Assembly: GCA_963693085.1 (NCBI GenBank)
Contig: OY856409.1
Coordinates: 243,650,558-243,714,557, forward strand
Direction of reading: 5' to 3'
DNA from: Alisma plantago-aquatica
Lineage: Eukaryota; Streptophyta; Magnoliopsida; Alismatales; Alismataceae
DNA length: 64,000 nucleotides
Positions 48,401 to 60,073 of the stretch are shown here, in pieces. The notes beneath the pieces are model-generated. The model was given only the letters and a program-made list of their open reading frames with translations. It did no database searches and was not told the origin of the DNA. Each line of letters starts with the position of its first letter. The first letter of the stretch is position 1. The translations under genes were made by a program, and so were the position numbers.

Positions 48401-50149
48401 ATAGTAAGGGAGAGAGAGAATGAACATACACCAATTGACAAGTTGTTTAGAGTGGTTCCACACTTCAAACTAGAAGTGATTCAGTCCACTACCTAGAGAG
48501 GTCAACCTCTAGGATTTCTTAACCTTGCATCTTCATTATATTCATTATAAGAGATACAATACATGACCACCAAAGGACTTACCTATCCAATACAAAGAGT
48601 CTTCAACCTTACCAAGGACTTACCCAATCTGTAAGGAGTCTTCCGCCTTCTTCCAAGGACTTACCTACTCTTGCACAAGTCTTCAGCCTTGCAGGGATTA
48701 CCCACTCTTCTTGGATGTTCCGCCTTTGACTTTGACTTCACCATCACTCGGAGAAGCTTCCACCAAGGACTTACCCACTTGAGCAAGGAGTCTTCAGCCT
48801 TCACCAAGGGCTTACCCACTCTTGCTCCAAGTCTTCAGCCTTGATCTTCACCAAGGGACGCCTTCCCTTGTTCTTCTTCTTCACCTCTCTTAGCCAAGAG
48901 AGAGAACCTTCATCTTCATGGTTGAAATGAGAGATAGGGAGGTGGTGGAAGTGAGATCCTCACAAGATATACATGTAAGACTAGCTCTATTATAGATTTC
49001 CTACTCAGTCTAACGAATGTAGCAAGTGATTAAGCTTAGAGAGAGAGAGGAGGCTGTAGGAAGCACTCAACTATAGAATAGGAACCTCACATAGAGTTTG
49101 CATTGAATTCTCAACCTTGGAATGAAGCCCAAGGGGTCCTATTTATAGATGGGGATGCCTCTTAGCCTTTGGGAACACTTGAGAACAAAAACTAGCCATT
49201 TTATGGCTTGCAACTGATATATTTTCACTTGTTGCAACTCCACAACGGCTAGAAGAACTTTTCTGCACTTTTCTGTACAGTGCAATCGGTCAAGTTTCTA
49301 TAAAGGTAACTCGACCGATAGAGTAAAAGACAAAGTCGATATTCAGACCATCAGTCGAGTTTGTCCTGGGGAAACTCGACAGACCAATGAAAATCGAATT
49401 GGTCAGGTACTCCATCGTTCGAGTTCTATGAAGTGTAAACTTGACTGATCAAAAGTCATTTTCAAGATCCAATAAGGATTGGTCAAGTTCACACTTCACA
49501 GAACTCGACCGATGAACAACCTGATGTGAATTTTGGAAAATAGCTTTTTAGTGCTTCAACATTTGTTCTAAGTGCTCTTGATTTTTTCCAAGCTTAATTA
49601 CAAGTCATACAATCATTATAAGTGATATACAACATGATTCTAATGGATTTACATCATATTACAAAAACGTGCACTTGTATTGACTTTGACTTGTCTTTTC
49701 TCCAATTTGATATGTGCAAGTTAGGTCATTTGGAGTGTGTCTATACCTAATCTGAAATCACTCAAGTAGAGACATGAGACACCAATATGTGGAATGTTTA
49801 GTCATCATTAAAACATGAGTTTAGTCAATTTGGAGTCTTTGGACGTGAGTCAACATTGACCTAATTGACCTTGAGTCAACAAAGACAACTATACAACCAT
49901 TCAAATTTATGTATATCACTAAATGGATGTTTAATCTCATAAACACTTACAATAGTTAACATGAGACTTCCATCCTAACTGAACGGACTAGATGTTACAA
50001 TCATCAGTGGTATTTCCAATCAACCCTTATCAGTGGAATGAGCCCATAACTAGGTAACCATTTCATCAATTTGGTATCAGCAAGTTGCACAGCTTTCACG
50101 ATCTTTAAATTCTATATTGGATATCAAAACTCTAAAATCTAAGTTATCA
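45401..50149 (-). mobile_element. Element 3: 5' LTR (minus), split by a solo LTR
   Basis: Plus-strand ends TGTAACATCC (45401) and AAGTTATCA (50149), with CACAC immediately after. About 3.12 kb once the 1.63-kb insertion at 48257-49886 is removed. Confidence 0.9.
48257..49881 (+). mobile_element. Copia-type solo LTR, 1.6 kb
   Basis: Interrupts the LTR of element 3: the empty site is seen at about 43183 (CCAAAGACCACTATA). Ends are AGTTGGATCC (TG changed to AG) and GAGTCAACA, flanked by AAGAT (48252-48256) and AAGAC (49882-49886). The empty site has AAGAC, so one transition separates the duplications. Typical copia LTR motifs are present: GATGCTCTAGAGGGGGGTG near the start and repeated AACTCGACCGAT blocks. 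Orientation is inferred from these motifs. Confidence 0.85.
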
Positions 50150-50154
50150 CACAC

Positions 50155-51115
50155 ACTTTGTTAACTGCGAATGAGATGTCTGGGCGGGTGAGAGTGAGGT
50201 ACTACATGTGACAACAATTTTGCAACATTGGTAGGATTCGGGAATAGGAGAGCCAACTTTGGTTAACTTGGTGTGGGGGCATAATGGTAGGTGATGGGTT
50301 TTGCACCATCCATTTTAGAGTCCCGAAGGAGGTCATGTATGTACTTTTATTGAGACAGAAGGAGACCGCTAGGTGTGTGTTTGACTTTGATTCCAAGGAA
50401 GTTATGTAAGGGACATAGATCCTTAATGGGAAACTGTGAGTGAAGAAATTTGAGTAAACTCTGGAAATTGGTGGTAGTGTTACTTGTGATAATGATGTCG
50501 TAAACATAGACAAGAGCATGTATAGTGGTGGAATTGGAATTATAAATGAAAAGGGAGGTATCCGTTTTGGAGGAAATAAAACCATAAGAATGAAGAGCAT
50601 GACTGAGTTTGTGGAACCCATACCTAGGAGATTGTTTGAGTCCGTAAATGGACTTATGAAGACGACAAATATGATCGGGATAATTGGCATCAACGAACCC
50701 AGGTGGTTGAGTAAAAAAGGCATCCTCTTTGTGGTCATTGTGAAAAAAGCATTGTGAACGTCAATTTGATGAATGGCCACTGAAAAATCGCAGCAAGAGA
50801 TAGAACTACTCGAATAGTGGTGGGTTTAATGACGAGACTAAAAATTTCAGTATAATCAAGTTTTTCTTGTTGATGATATCCCTTAGCTACACGACGGGCT
50901 TTGTGTCTAACAAGAATGCCATTGGAATTATATTTATGACGGTAAATTCATTTACATCCTACAATATACATGTCACGTTGGTGGGGAACAAGAGTCCATG
51001 TGTCATTAGGTAGGAGGGCATTGATCTCGGCATCCATAGCTTGATGCCAGGACTGATGTGTGTTGGCTTTTGTAAAGTTTGTAGGCTTTATGTGGACATG
51101 GGAAAAAAGGCGGAG
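50155..51115 (-). pseudogene. Copia reverse transcriptase, decayed
   Basis: Minus-strand reading gives SWHQAMDAEINALLPNDTW, then HKARRVAKGYHQQ, QIDVHNAF, a YGLKQSPRAW-like segment, and IHALVYVYDIII at the catalytic site, followed by FPIKDLCPLHNFLGI and the end of the RT domain. The family active site is YVDD; here it is YVYD (near 50494-50511), so the first catalytic Asp is lost. Several stops and frame changes also break the frame. The domain is cut at 51115 by the Mutator-like element and at 50155 by element 3. Confidence 0.85.
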
Positions 51116-51153
51116 AAAAAACCAAAATAGCACAGTTTTATAAAAATATGTAC
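51116..51153. repeat. Left terminal inverted repeat of MULE
   Basis: AAAAAACCAAAATAGCACAG continued to ATATGTAC. Pairs with 59209-59246 at 36 of 38 bases. Confidence 0.9.
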
Positions 51154-51179
51154 TGAACTAGCACTAAAACCATCTTAAT

Positions 51180-51390
51180 TCCCGAAATAGCCAACTTTCT
51201 GGGAAAAGCACCAAGATTTTGGCATTTTAGTATTTCCAGGATCAAAGGCGCCAAAATAGTTGGTGTTTTTCAGTGAAAGCGCCAAGTTTGTGGTGTTTTA
51301 AGCTAAAAGCGCCAGAAATTTAGGCGTTTTTATGTAAGCGCACTTTTTTTGGCATTTTATTGTGAAAGCACAAAGATTTAGGCATTTTAT
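51180..51390. repeat. Left subterminal repeats of MULE
   Basis: About six imperfect units of AAAGCGCCAA-TTT-GGCGTTTT type, each near 30-35 bp and itself roughly palindromic (GCGCCAA ... TTGGCATTTT). The right end has the mirror array at 58925-59175. Confidence 0.8.
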
Positions 51391-53386
51391 TGTGGTTGGA
51401 TGTACATAAACAAAATCACCACCCCCATCTATTCTCTCTGTTCTTTTCGACTCCTTCAAAAGTAAGTCATTTTCCTCTATTCTTCTTCCTCATTTTCTTC
51501 CTCCACTTCCTCAGGTCGTCCTCTTCCTGTCTCCCTCTCTTCATTTTCCTCTTCCTCTTCTTCTTCCTCTTCCTCTTCCTCTTCCTCCTCTAAGGCTCTA
51601 ACCCTTAACTACTCTTTCATACAGGAGTAGTTCATAAGAGCAACAACGGCGCACCCTCCCTCCCTAGGGACGGTGTGAAGTGGGAACCAGAACCTTGCAG
51701 TGTGTGCGTGTGGAAGCTTCTACATCCCCGCATACCCTCGGTAAGCTCCGTTTTCAACCCTCACCTTCCTCACTTCTTCGGTTATGATTTTCAACCCCCG
51801 CCTACCTCGGCTTCTTCGGTTGTGATTTTCAACCCCTGCCTACCCCCGCCTTCCCCCGCCTATCCCCGATTCAGCTTCCGCATCTCTAACAATGTTTAGA
51901 TGAAAAGGGACAGAGATAGGGATATTAGCCACCCTTCTAGTTTCCTTGTTCGTTTTAGGCAGCCTTTGTTTTACCTTCATTGCACCGGCCAGATTAGCCA
52001 CAACATATTATCAGGGTTTGTTTTTCTTGGTTGTGAGGTTAGTTCTGTGGTGTATGGTTGTAACCATGGCAGCCAAACTAGGCGCCATCTACCATGAAAA
52101 CTCTCGAAGCACTCCTATAACAGAAACCAACCGTGGCCTTGTCCCTATTTTCATTCATTCATTTGTTTATTTTTTATTCATTCGTTGTCAAAGCACTCAT
52201 GTACCATCTTCTCATATTTATTTGTTTATTTGTTTATTTGTTTATTTCTTTGAAGAAGTCTTTCTCCTATAAAGGGTAAGTTGTATTTTACTTAATCATT
52301 CTATGTTATTATTTTCTGTAAGAATTATTGTGATTATTTGGTGCTTTGACACTTTATTTGATGAGGATTGTAATTAATTTGGACTCTTTATTTTGGACTG
52401 TAATTAATGTGGACTCTTTATTTTGGACTATAATTAATTTGGACTCTATATTTTGGATTGTAATTAATTTAGACTGTACTTAATTTGGACTGTACTTAAG
52501 TTGGATTGTACTTAATTTGGACTGTATTTTATTTGGATTGCACATATTTGTTTATTTTTTTATTTGCTTTTTATCTATATGTTATGTGTGTGATGATCCT
52601 TTTTAGTCTTGAATGGTGGTTGTGTAGTTTATTATCTTGAATGGATATTTTTGGAAATTGATAATTGTAACTATTTTTTTAATCTTGAATGGATATTTTT
52701 GAACAATTGAAGTCCAAACAACTAGAGTGCATGTGAACTATTGAATTGTGGATGATTTGACCTTGTTGGACGCATAGTAGGAATAGGAATAGCAATGTAA
52801 CATGGCATATAAATCTCTTTCAAAATTAGATACGATCGCAAAATCGTATTGGTTATTCTACTATTGACGGCAAGTATAATATGAGTTAGTTCAACTCCCT
52901 TTTAGATCACGGTGTTTATGGTTCTTTTCACTTAAACAACATTTTTTTCAAAATCAGAAATGAACAAATTGGTAGAGTTTGGGTGCGATAGGAATAGTAG
53001 TTCAATAGTACCATCGATTCAGTTGGAGCCAAACTCAATGCATATATTTCAAAATAAACTATATTTTAAAGTAAATTTTTAATCAATTTTTTCACCAAAT
53101 CTATCATTAACATATATTTTAAAAAAACTGAATTCAATGGGGGTACAAGATGTGATACAACACATCTTGTTTATCTTGACGAAATGAGAGGGATATTTAT
53201 CCCAATGCCAAAATTACTTACCATCTTGACAAAAATTTAATAGACTCCATAACATTTTTCAAAACTTCATCAAAGTATAATAATATCTTTTTTAAAACTC
53301 CATAACATATTTCAATTCATAATTAACTTGTTTTCTAATAATTGTGTCATTATATCTAACTTTTACTATTAAAAATATTCAGGGAA
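51391..53386 (+). other. MULE leader region
   Basis: Holds a TTC/CTC-rich pyrimidine tract (51450-51600), a cytosine-rich part with repeated TTCAACCCCCGCCTACC (51740-51870), and at about 52370-52550 eight or so degenerate copies of TTTGGACTGTA(C/A)TTAAT. No domain is seen in its ORFs. It probably includes the promoter and untranslated leader or introns of the transposase gene. Confidence 0.5.
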
Positions 53387-55738
53387 ATGGCCAATGTCTC
53401 AACCAACTTTGTCATCTGTTATGGTGGCAACATATTCGCTGATGGGTCGTATTGTAATGAGGTATGCATGCCTATTCAAATAGCCACAACAACCACTTTT
53501 TCTAAAATGATGGCATACTTCGTCTAAGCTATAACTTTCCCAAAGATATACGTCCTAGTTATGACTTGTTTCCTATTGATGTAGTTGATGAGGATAGTTG
53601 GAAAACCCTTCTTAGTATATCAAAAGGGAGGAATATTGACCTTTATGTTAAGAGATATAATCTACCAAATGAGAGAATGAGTCAGTTCCAAAATGATCAT
53701 GATGTTGCTATTGATGATGATGATAACGATGGTGATATTAATGATGATAATGATGGTGACACTGATAATGATGATAGTGATGGTGAAAGTGATGATGATG
53801 ATGAGCTTGAGAATATTGATATTAATGATGGACTAGATTGCTACAACTGCGTATTGATGATAGTAACCATGAAGTTTTTATTGATCCTGAAACATGGAAG
53901 GATGATTGGGTAGATCACAATCATGTAGATAATTATGTATACTTCAGAGAAGATGATTGGGTTGATGAATATGAAGTCCCTATAGACATGGAAGAGGCTG
54001 AAGTGGTTGTGGGGCATGGCTTTAGTATAGGTGAAATATTTGAGACAAAGGCAAATCTCGTTCATAGGTTGCAGTCATGGTCAATCAACAATAATGTCCA
54101 ATACAAAACAAAGTGATCCAATAAGACTTACCTCACTTTAATATGCTTACACAACAAGCAATGCTCATGGAGGCTTCATGCATGTGCTTCTAAGAGGGTT
54201 GGTGTTTTTTGGAAAATCACAAGTTATATTGGTGTACACACATGCCACAGTGCAATTCTATATAAGGATCACTCACAATGCAAGTCCTCATATATTGTGA
54301 GGAAGATAATGTCGATGTTTAGAGAAAAACTTGACATGAGTGCTCGAGAAGTGATGGAAAAGGTTAATGCAGAATTGAATATTACTATCTCCTATAAAAA
54401 GGCATGGCATGCACAAAGAAAGGCTATTTATGCAATCTTTGGAGATTAGCAGGTGTCATATGGCTCGGTGTTGAGATTTCTCCGATGCTTAGAACAAGTG
54501 ATTCTGGGGATGGTATACAATTTTCAAAACACCACAACAAGTGATGGAATGTCATATCGGTTTAAACATGTGTTTTGGAGTTTTGGGCCATGTATTGCAG
54601 GTTGGGCTCACTGTCGACCAGTACTAAGTGTTGATGGCACCTTCTTATATGGTAAGAATGGAGGGACACTAGTTATAGTGACTAGGATTGATTCAAACAA
54701 TGGATTGTTTCCTTTTGCCTTTGCAGTTGTTGAGAAGGAGAAAAAATCTTCTTGGTCATGGTTCTAGAGAAGCATGGATCAACAAATTCCAATAGTCAGT
54801 CGTAGGAGTGATCTTTGTTTCATATCTGATAGGATGTGTGGTCTTGAGGAAGCTATGAAAGCAGTTTTTCCTCTCAGTGTACAACAGTTTTGTTTGAGGA
54901 ACTATATGGACAACTTCCATAAGAAATTTAAGTCCACTAAGCCGTACAACTTAATGTGGAAGGTTGGTAAGGTGACTGAAATGGTTGAGTTTGATAATCT
55001 CTTAGCAACTATAAAATCCATTGAACCATCTTCTTTCAATTGGCTTCTGAAGCAACACCCAAGAATGTGGGCTCTTTTCTGTGATGACGACGCAAGATAT
55101 GGTATAAAAAATAACAATTATTCAGAGACAATCAATGGAGTTTTGAAGTCCTTATTTGCAACACATATTATTGTTTGGTAGCAATGTTCTTTCAAAGAAG
55201 AAACTTATGTGCAAAGTTAACTGGTTCATTCACACCAAAATTTTCTACTAAATTGGTTAAACTAGAGACCAAGGCAAGGAAATTAAGGGTTAGTTGTAGG
55301 ATAAATGAGTTTGATTTTATAGTTGAAGATACATCTGGAAACAACTATCGGGTGCATCTATTTCAAAATCTCATTGGTTGTCTATGTACTTGTGGTGCAC
55401 CTCAAGTTTATCACTTGCCATGCCCACATGTACTTGTAGCAATTGAATCGATACATTATGGATATCACCAGTTAGTCAGTACTTGGTATACTGTAACCAA
55501 ATGTTGAATGACATATGCTCCCCAATTTAGAGGCATTCTTGATAAGAGGTATTGGCCTGATTTTGTGCCATCCACTGGGGTTGTTCCTCTACTACCACCA
55601 ATTTTCACTCCACGTGCTGGGCGGCCTAAGATGAAGAGGAGGAAGACTAATATGGATATTGATCCCAATAATGCTACATACAAATATGGAAAATGTGGGG
55701 GTCGTGGCCACAATGAAATAACTTGTAAAAACAAATGA
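53387..55738 (+). pseudogene. mudrA-type MULE transposase
   Basis: Starts MANVSTNFVICYGG, the usual N-terminus of plant mudrA proteins, followed by an Asp/Asn-rich stretch, then GFSIGEIFETKANL (MuDR N-terminal region) and a Cys/His segment ending GVHTC. The DDE core is visible: first Asp in LSVDGTFLYGK (54633), second in FISDRMCG (54828), Glu in YSETING (55125). A SWIM zinc finger (CLCTCGAPQVYHLPCPH, near 55379-55430) and a C-terminal knuckle-like KYGKCGGRGHNEITC complete the family layout. The frame is broken by shifts near 53525, 53840 and 55150 and stops at 54114, 54450, 54765 and 55505, so it is not functional although all catalytic residues remain. Confidence 0.92.
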
Positions 55739-55740
55739 TT

Positions 55741-56215
55741 CTTATGAATCTTAGTAGTAGGATAGGATATTAAATAAACCTCATGAATGTAATCCTACTT
55801 AGTAATAGGATACGATATTATGTAAAACTTGTGAATGTAATCCTACTTAGTAGTAGTATAGGATATTATGAAATTGTCCCTTTGCAGGCTCGTTTTCGGT
55901 GGTAGAAAACATTTTGGCATCGGTTGGAATCTGACACTGCAGGTGTCCCCCTTTAGCGGCGCCAACATGGGTGTCGCTTTAAAACTGACACTAAAGAGCT
56001 TAAATAACTGACACGAAAAGGCTTTTATGAAGTAGTGAATCCTACTTAGTAATAGGATAGGATATTATGTAAAACTTGTGAATGTAATCCTACTTAGTAG
56101 TAGGATAGGATATTATGTAAAACTCGTGAATGTAATCCTACTTAGTAGTAGGATAGGATATTATGTAAAACTCATGAATGTAATCCTACTTAGTAGTAGG
56201 ATAGGATATTATGTA
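55741..56215. repeat. 48-bp tandem array
   Basis: About seven units of a 48-bp repeat (core AATCCTACTTAGTAGTAGGA, itself palindromic around TAGT, then TAGGATATTATGTAAAACTC), interrupted at 55871-56037 by a CACTA end. It lies between the two MULE genes, starting right after the transposase stop. Confidence 0.88.
55871..56037 (+). mobile_element. Isolated right end of a CACTA element
   Basis: TTTAGCGGCGCCAACATGGG, GTGTCGCTTTAAAACTGACAC and the end GAAGTAGTG match the right end of CACTA 1 (28012-28093). No left terminal repeat and no 3-bp duplication are visible, so it is a fragment or a very short derivative inside the tandem array. Confidence 0.65.
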
Positions 56216-56369
56216 ATTCAACTTTTATTGCTCGCATGAGGAGGGGGGATGAATACAATTGCTTCCTGAATGTCCCTAATAGAGGGTGATGTATGAAATT
56301 TAACTTTGCTTATAATATTTGTTTGAAATTTATGCTCAGTAAAGGTCTCCTTTATTTGACTATTTTCTA

Positions 56370-58530
56370 GGAATGGTTAAGGACCATGAGACTTTGTAAA
56401 TCACATGTCATTCCATTGAGGTTGGTAGGTGGGAGTTGACAGATGTAGATGTTTTGGGTTATGTACGCACAGCTGGATTTGCATCTATCATGAAATTGTC
56501 TAGAGTCATTTTTTATTCTGCCTTGATCACAACACTTGTTCATAGATGGCATTCAAACACAAACTCATTCCATTTTCCTCTAGGAGAGTTAACCATCACT
56601 CTATAAGATGTCGCAGTGTTGGTAGGGTTAAATGTTAATGGTGATGTTCTTGTAGCACAATATAGTTCTTGGATGGCCCTTTGTGATGATATTTTGGGGT
56701 CACATCCAGATGGACTTGATCATGGTTCTGTTCATTTGAGTTGGTTGCATTCCACATTTTCAAATATGAATTTGGAAAATGTAGATGACATGGTTAAGTG
56801 TCGGTACACCAGTGCATACTTGTTATATCTAATTGGTTGCTTCCTCTTACCATACGGTACTGGAAATGAAGTCCATTTTGCTACCTTCCACTTCTAGTTA
56901 ATTTTGAGAAATGCGGCATGTACTCATGGGGGAGTGTAGTTTTAGCTAGTCTATATCATCAGTTGCATAGATGTCATCCTGGTTCTAAGAAGAAGTGTAT
57001 CTCAGGGTGTGTCCACGTATTCCAGTTGTGGTCTTAGGAAAGATTGTATATTGGTAGACCAGTCAGAGTGATCATGGATTAAGATCATGAGGGGCCACAA
57101 GATGCTCCATTAGTATACAGGTTTGTCACTACCATCTATATGTTGAATATATTCTATTAAAAGTTTTCATCTCCTAATCATCTTTTCAAACATGATGATA
57201 GATGGAGCCATCTCATGGAGCATGTACGTGTTCCAAAAGGGACTGTAATATTCTACCTTAATGAGTTTGATATACAGGAGTCTAGTCAAGTGAGAATTTA
57301 TATTTTATCTAAAAGTTAACTTTTAGCATTTAATGAAACTTGTTTTGTAATGATAACTTATAATGCAGTTAATGTGGACACCATATAGTGAAGAATTGTT
57401 GGCAACTTTTCCAGACATATGTCGTCAAGGCAGAGAAATTTGGATGGCTTGTGTTCCTATGATATCATTCATAGTAATGGAATGTCATGTTCCTGATAGA
57501 GTATATAATAGTTTGGTGCTTGTATCCAACCTCAACCCCAACCTTTTCTAGAATACCAAAGAATTGATGGTAGAGGTCGAAGCATGACTGATTGGTTGAA
57601 CCAATACAGTATAGAGATGAACATATGGAATGATAGGCAAACTCAAGTAGTTCATCTTCCAGACCCCTCAACTGTGCCAGAAGTACCTAATTGGTACAAT
57701 CATGAGTATCACATACAATGACCAGCTGATCCACAAAATGTTTACTATCCTCGAGATTATGTGGAGTAAGAATATGTTAGTAATGAGTATCCATTCAGAT
57801 AATTAACTATATGTCTTTGTATATGAAAATATGATAAAGTAAACTATGTTATTTGTGGGTTCAGAGTCAAATGGATATTAGGGGATCATTGCAAACACTA
57901 ATAGATCAGACACCTATTGAGGATTGGATGAGAGCGCGTGACAAAATATACAATATTCAGAGTGTTTGGTTTCAACAAATGTCGAGTCACTTGCGGACAA
58001 ATTTGAGTTTCTCATATCCTGTGACAACTTTAGTTAGGGATTTTCCTATTCTGTCTTCCATGGAAGCACAACACTCCACACCAGTAGGACACTCCACACC
58101 AATGAGTCACTCAGCCTCATCAGGACAATCCACACCAGCCGGACACTCCACATCATTAGGACAGTCCACAATGGCAAGACACTCTAGGGAATGTTCACCT
58201 TCCTCAAACCCTAGAATGTGTTATTCTTATCCTTCATCATCATCTGACCATTTTGGAGTTTCTTCCATCTTATCTTGGACCCACCCAACTTTTAGCAAAT
58301 ACCAACAAGCAACTTTTTCTTCATTTTCAGGATCAACTAGTACTTCATTTTTAGGATCACCTCCAATGTTTAGAACTATGCCATCCACTCGTCCACTAAC
58401 ACCGCCACTCCCTCCAAGTAGGTCTACACGTGCAGGTCAGTAGACACACTTGAGTCCAATTGAGGCTTCTCCAGACCCAGGGCATTCTTTGGGTCCACTA
58501 ACCCGAGGTAGAGGAAGTAAGAGACGTTAG
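56370..58530 (+). pseudogene. Plant-mobile-domain (PMD) gene in MULE
   Basis: The first exon reads VRTAGFASIMKLSRV, LITTLVHRWHSNTNSFHFP and GELTITL-DVAVLVGLNVNG, the hallmark of the plant mobile domain (family: LVERWRPETHTFHLP..GEMTITLQDVA.LLGL). A Gln codon has become TAA at 56606-56608. Further exons (about 57201-57290 and 57363-57551) give LMWTPYSEELLATFP, MECHVPDRV, and in another frame HRIDGRGRSMTDWLNQY, matching the C-terminal half. The last exon (57868-58530) ends in a Ser/Pro-rich tail with repeated GHSTP/GQSTP and a basic RGRGSKRR. PMD genes occur in plant MULEs and in host MAIN-type proteins. Stops and frame changes indicate decay. Function in the element is not known. Confidence 0.82.
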
Positions 58531-58924
58531 GTATTCATAATTTTTCCTAGAACTTTACTTATAGAAGAACTATATGTAGTTAAATAATTCTTTTTATTTT
58601 GATTATAGGGTTGATGTTATCAGATGCCAGGGTTGATTTTATCATATGTAGATGCCAACTTCTTTGTTTCTGTTTCTATTTCTATTTCTGTTGAACTGCT
58701 GAATGTTTGACAATGTAGAAGAATGTGTTATCCTTTCAATTAGCGCACTAATTTTGTTAAATGCAGACTCCAACTTCTTCTTTATATATTGTTCCATACT
58801 TAATATAGATCTTTTCAAAGATGTGTTCCTTTTGTTAAGTTGTGGTATACTTAATATATCTCTTTTTTTTGCAAGAATCATCTAATATCTTTGTGTATTT
58901 CAATTTGTGCATAATATTGCTAAA
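58531..58924. other. 3' flank of the PMD gene
   Basis: AT-rich; contains a short TTTCTATTTCTATTTCTG run near 58670. No coding signal. Confidence 0.4.
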
Positions 58925-59175
58925 ATGGTACACTTTTGGATGTAAATGCCAAAAATCTTGGCGCTTTTACTTTAAATGCCAAAAAAATGACACTTTCCAT
59001 AAAACACCTAGAATCATCGCGCTTTCATACTAAAATGCCCAGTTTTTGGCACTTTTACCTGAAAATGCCTAATTTTTGGCACTGTCACTTGAAAACGCCA
59101 GATGTCTTGGCACCTTTGGTCCCGAGAATAATAAAAATGCCAATATCATGGTGCTTTCATCGGAAAGTGGGATAT
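58925..59175. repeat. Right subterminal repeats of MULE
   Basis: About seven units of AAATGCC-AAAAATCTTGGCGC / TTTTGGCACTTT-CCTGAAAATGCC type, the inverted counterpart of the array at 51180-51390. Confidence 0.8.
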
Positions 59176-59208
59176 TATAGGAAATAAGATTACTTTGGTG
59201 CTATAGGT

Positions 59209-59246
59209 GTACATATTTTTACTAAACTGTGCTATTTTGGTTTTTT
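59209..59246. repeat. Right terminal inverted repeat of MULE
   Basis: GTACATATTTTTACTAAACT continued to GGTTTTTT. Inverted copy of 51116-51153 with two mismatches. Confidence 0.9.
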
Positions 59247-59923
59247 GAGGGAAGTGGGCGCATGGTTGTTTTGCGTAGTTTAGTAGTTTCGTGGGATGAA
59301 AACCAGCTAGTGACTTGTAATTAATTGGTTTCTTTGTTTATTGTGTAATACCATGGTAGTGGTGTTGGGCGTAGGGGATGGAGGGGTGGATGACATGTTG
59401 TTTGGTGAAGTTGATGATGGTAGGGGAACAGTTGGAGGGAAACAAGGGCCAAATGGTGTCTGTTGAGGATGTGTAGGACATTGGGAATTATTTGATAAAG
59501 GGAATGAGGTGACTGAGGACGCTGGTACCAGTCCTAAAAGAGATAGCATTTTTAGGACATCATAAAAATGAATCTCAATCATTCAGTCTCCGAAAAAACT
59601 CTCTTAGAGATCTGTGTGTACAGTGAAACATATTGTACGCATTGATTCCCAGATGGATTTTTGAGACTCAACGATTGGGATGTTTTCAAGAGGTCCTCAA
59701 AATGCACTTTTAGGACCGGATGCTGACTAGTGACTGAGAGCCACGACAGTGAGGGAGACGAGGGTGGTGGGTCAAGGATGGAGTTAGTGGATTTAAAGGT
59801 AAAGGTGTCCTCAATGAAATGATAATGACCAGCAAAGTAGATGCAATTGGTGACATGATCGAGACATCTGTACCTGTGATGATGAGAGAAATAGCCTAAA
59901 AAGTACTTAACCACTTGAATCAA
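59247..59923 (-). pseudogene. Copia integrase C-terminal region
   Basis: Minus-strand reading begins KYFLGYFSHHHRYRCLDHVTN and HYHFIEDTFTF, the segment after the integrase core in copia pol (family CVFLGYSxxHKGYRCLDPxT ... HVxFDExxFPF), then a Ser/Pro/Thr-rich linker (LPLSNNSQCPTHPQQ, PLPSSTSPNNMSSTPPSP) leading toward the RT domain that resumes at 51115. Frame changes near 59580. Upstream it is split by the SINE-like insert. Confidence 0.8.
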
Positions 59924-60073
59924 CGATCGAGCTTGTTATTCGTCGTAGAGCAGGTTGGGGGTTCGAAACCCACTAGGACACCTGAATGGGGAGGAAGCAA
60001 TAACGATATAGCCTTGCATCACGGTGTGATGGGGCTCCTCCAGTAGCATAAAATGGAAAAAAAATAAAAAAAA
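59907..60073 (+). mobile_element. SINE-like insertion
   Basis: About 167 bp ending in an A-rich tail (AAAATGGAAAAAAAATAAAA) and containing TAGAGCAGG followed by GGTTCGAAACC (59960-59970), a good tRNA-type box B. Box A is not clear. It splits the copia integrase codons for the CVFLGY motif: GAAATAGCC (59888-59896) on the left and GGAATAGCC (60074-60082) on the right are copies of the same copia sequence, as a target duplication would be. It is not a functional tRNA. Confidence 0.55.

Larger units (their letters stand above)
51116..59246 (+). mobile_element. Mutator-like element with PMD gene, 8.1 kb
   Basis: Bounded by 38-bp terminal inverted repeats with two mismatches and subterminal arrays of a short GCGCCAA/TTGGCG-type motif. 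Carries two plus-strand genes: a mudrA-type transposase (53387-55738) and a plant-mobile-domain gene (56370-58530). It interrupts the copia pol between integrase and RT. Flanking 9-mers (AAGGCGGAG and GAGGGAAGT) are not a clear duplication, so the site has decayed or the ends are slightly off. Confidence 0.88.

Noticed and set aside
51390..51593. 67 aa hydrophobic ORF with FFLFLFLF run
   Set aside because: Product of a TTC/CTC pyrimidine tract in the MULE leader.
59936..60000. tRNA gene
   Set aside because: Box B is good, but there is no acceptor stem or clear box A; fits a SINE-like insert better.
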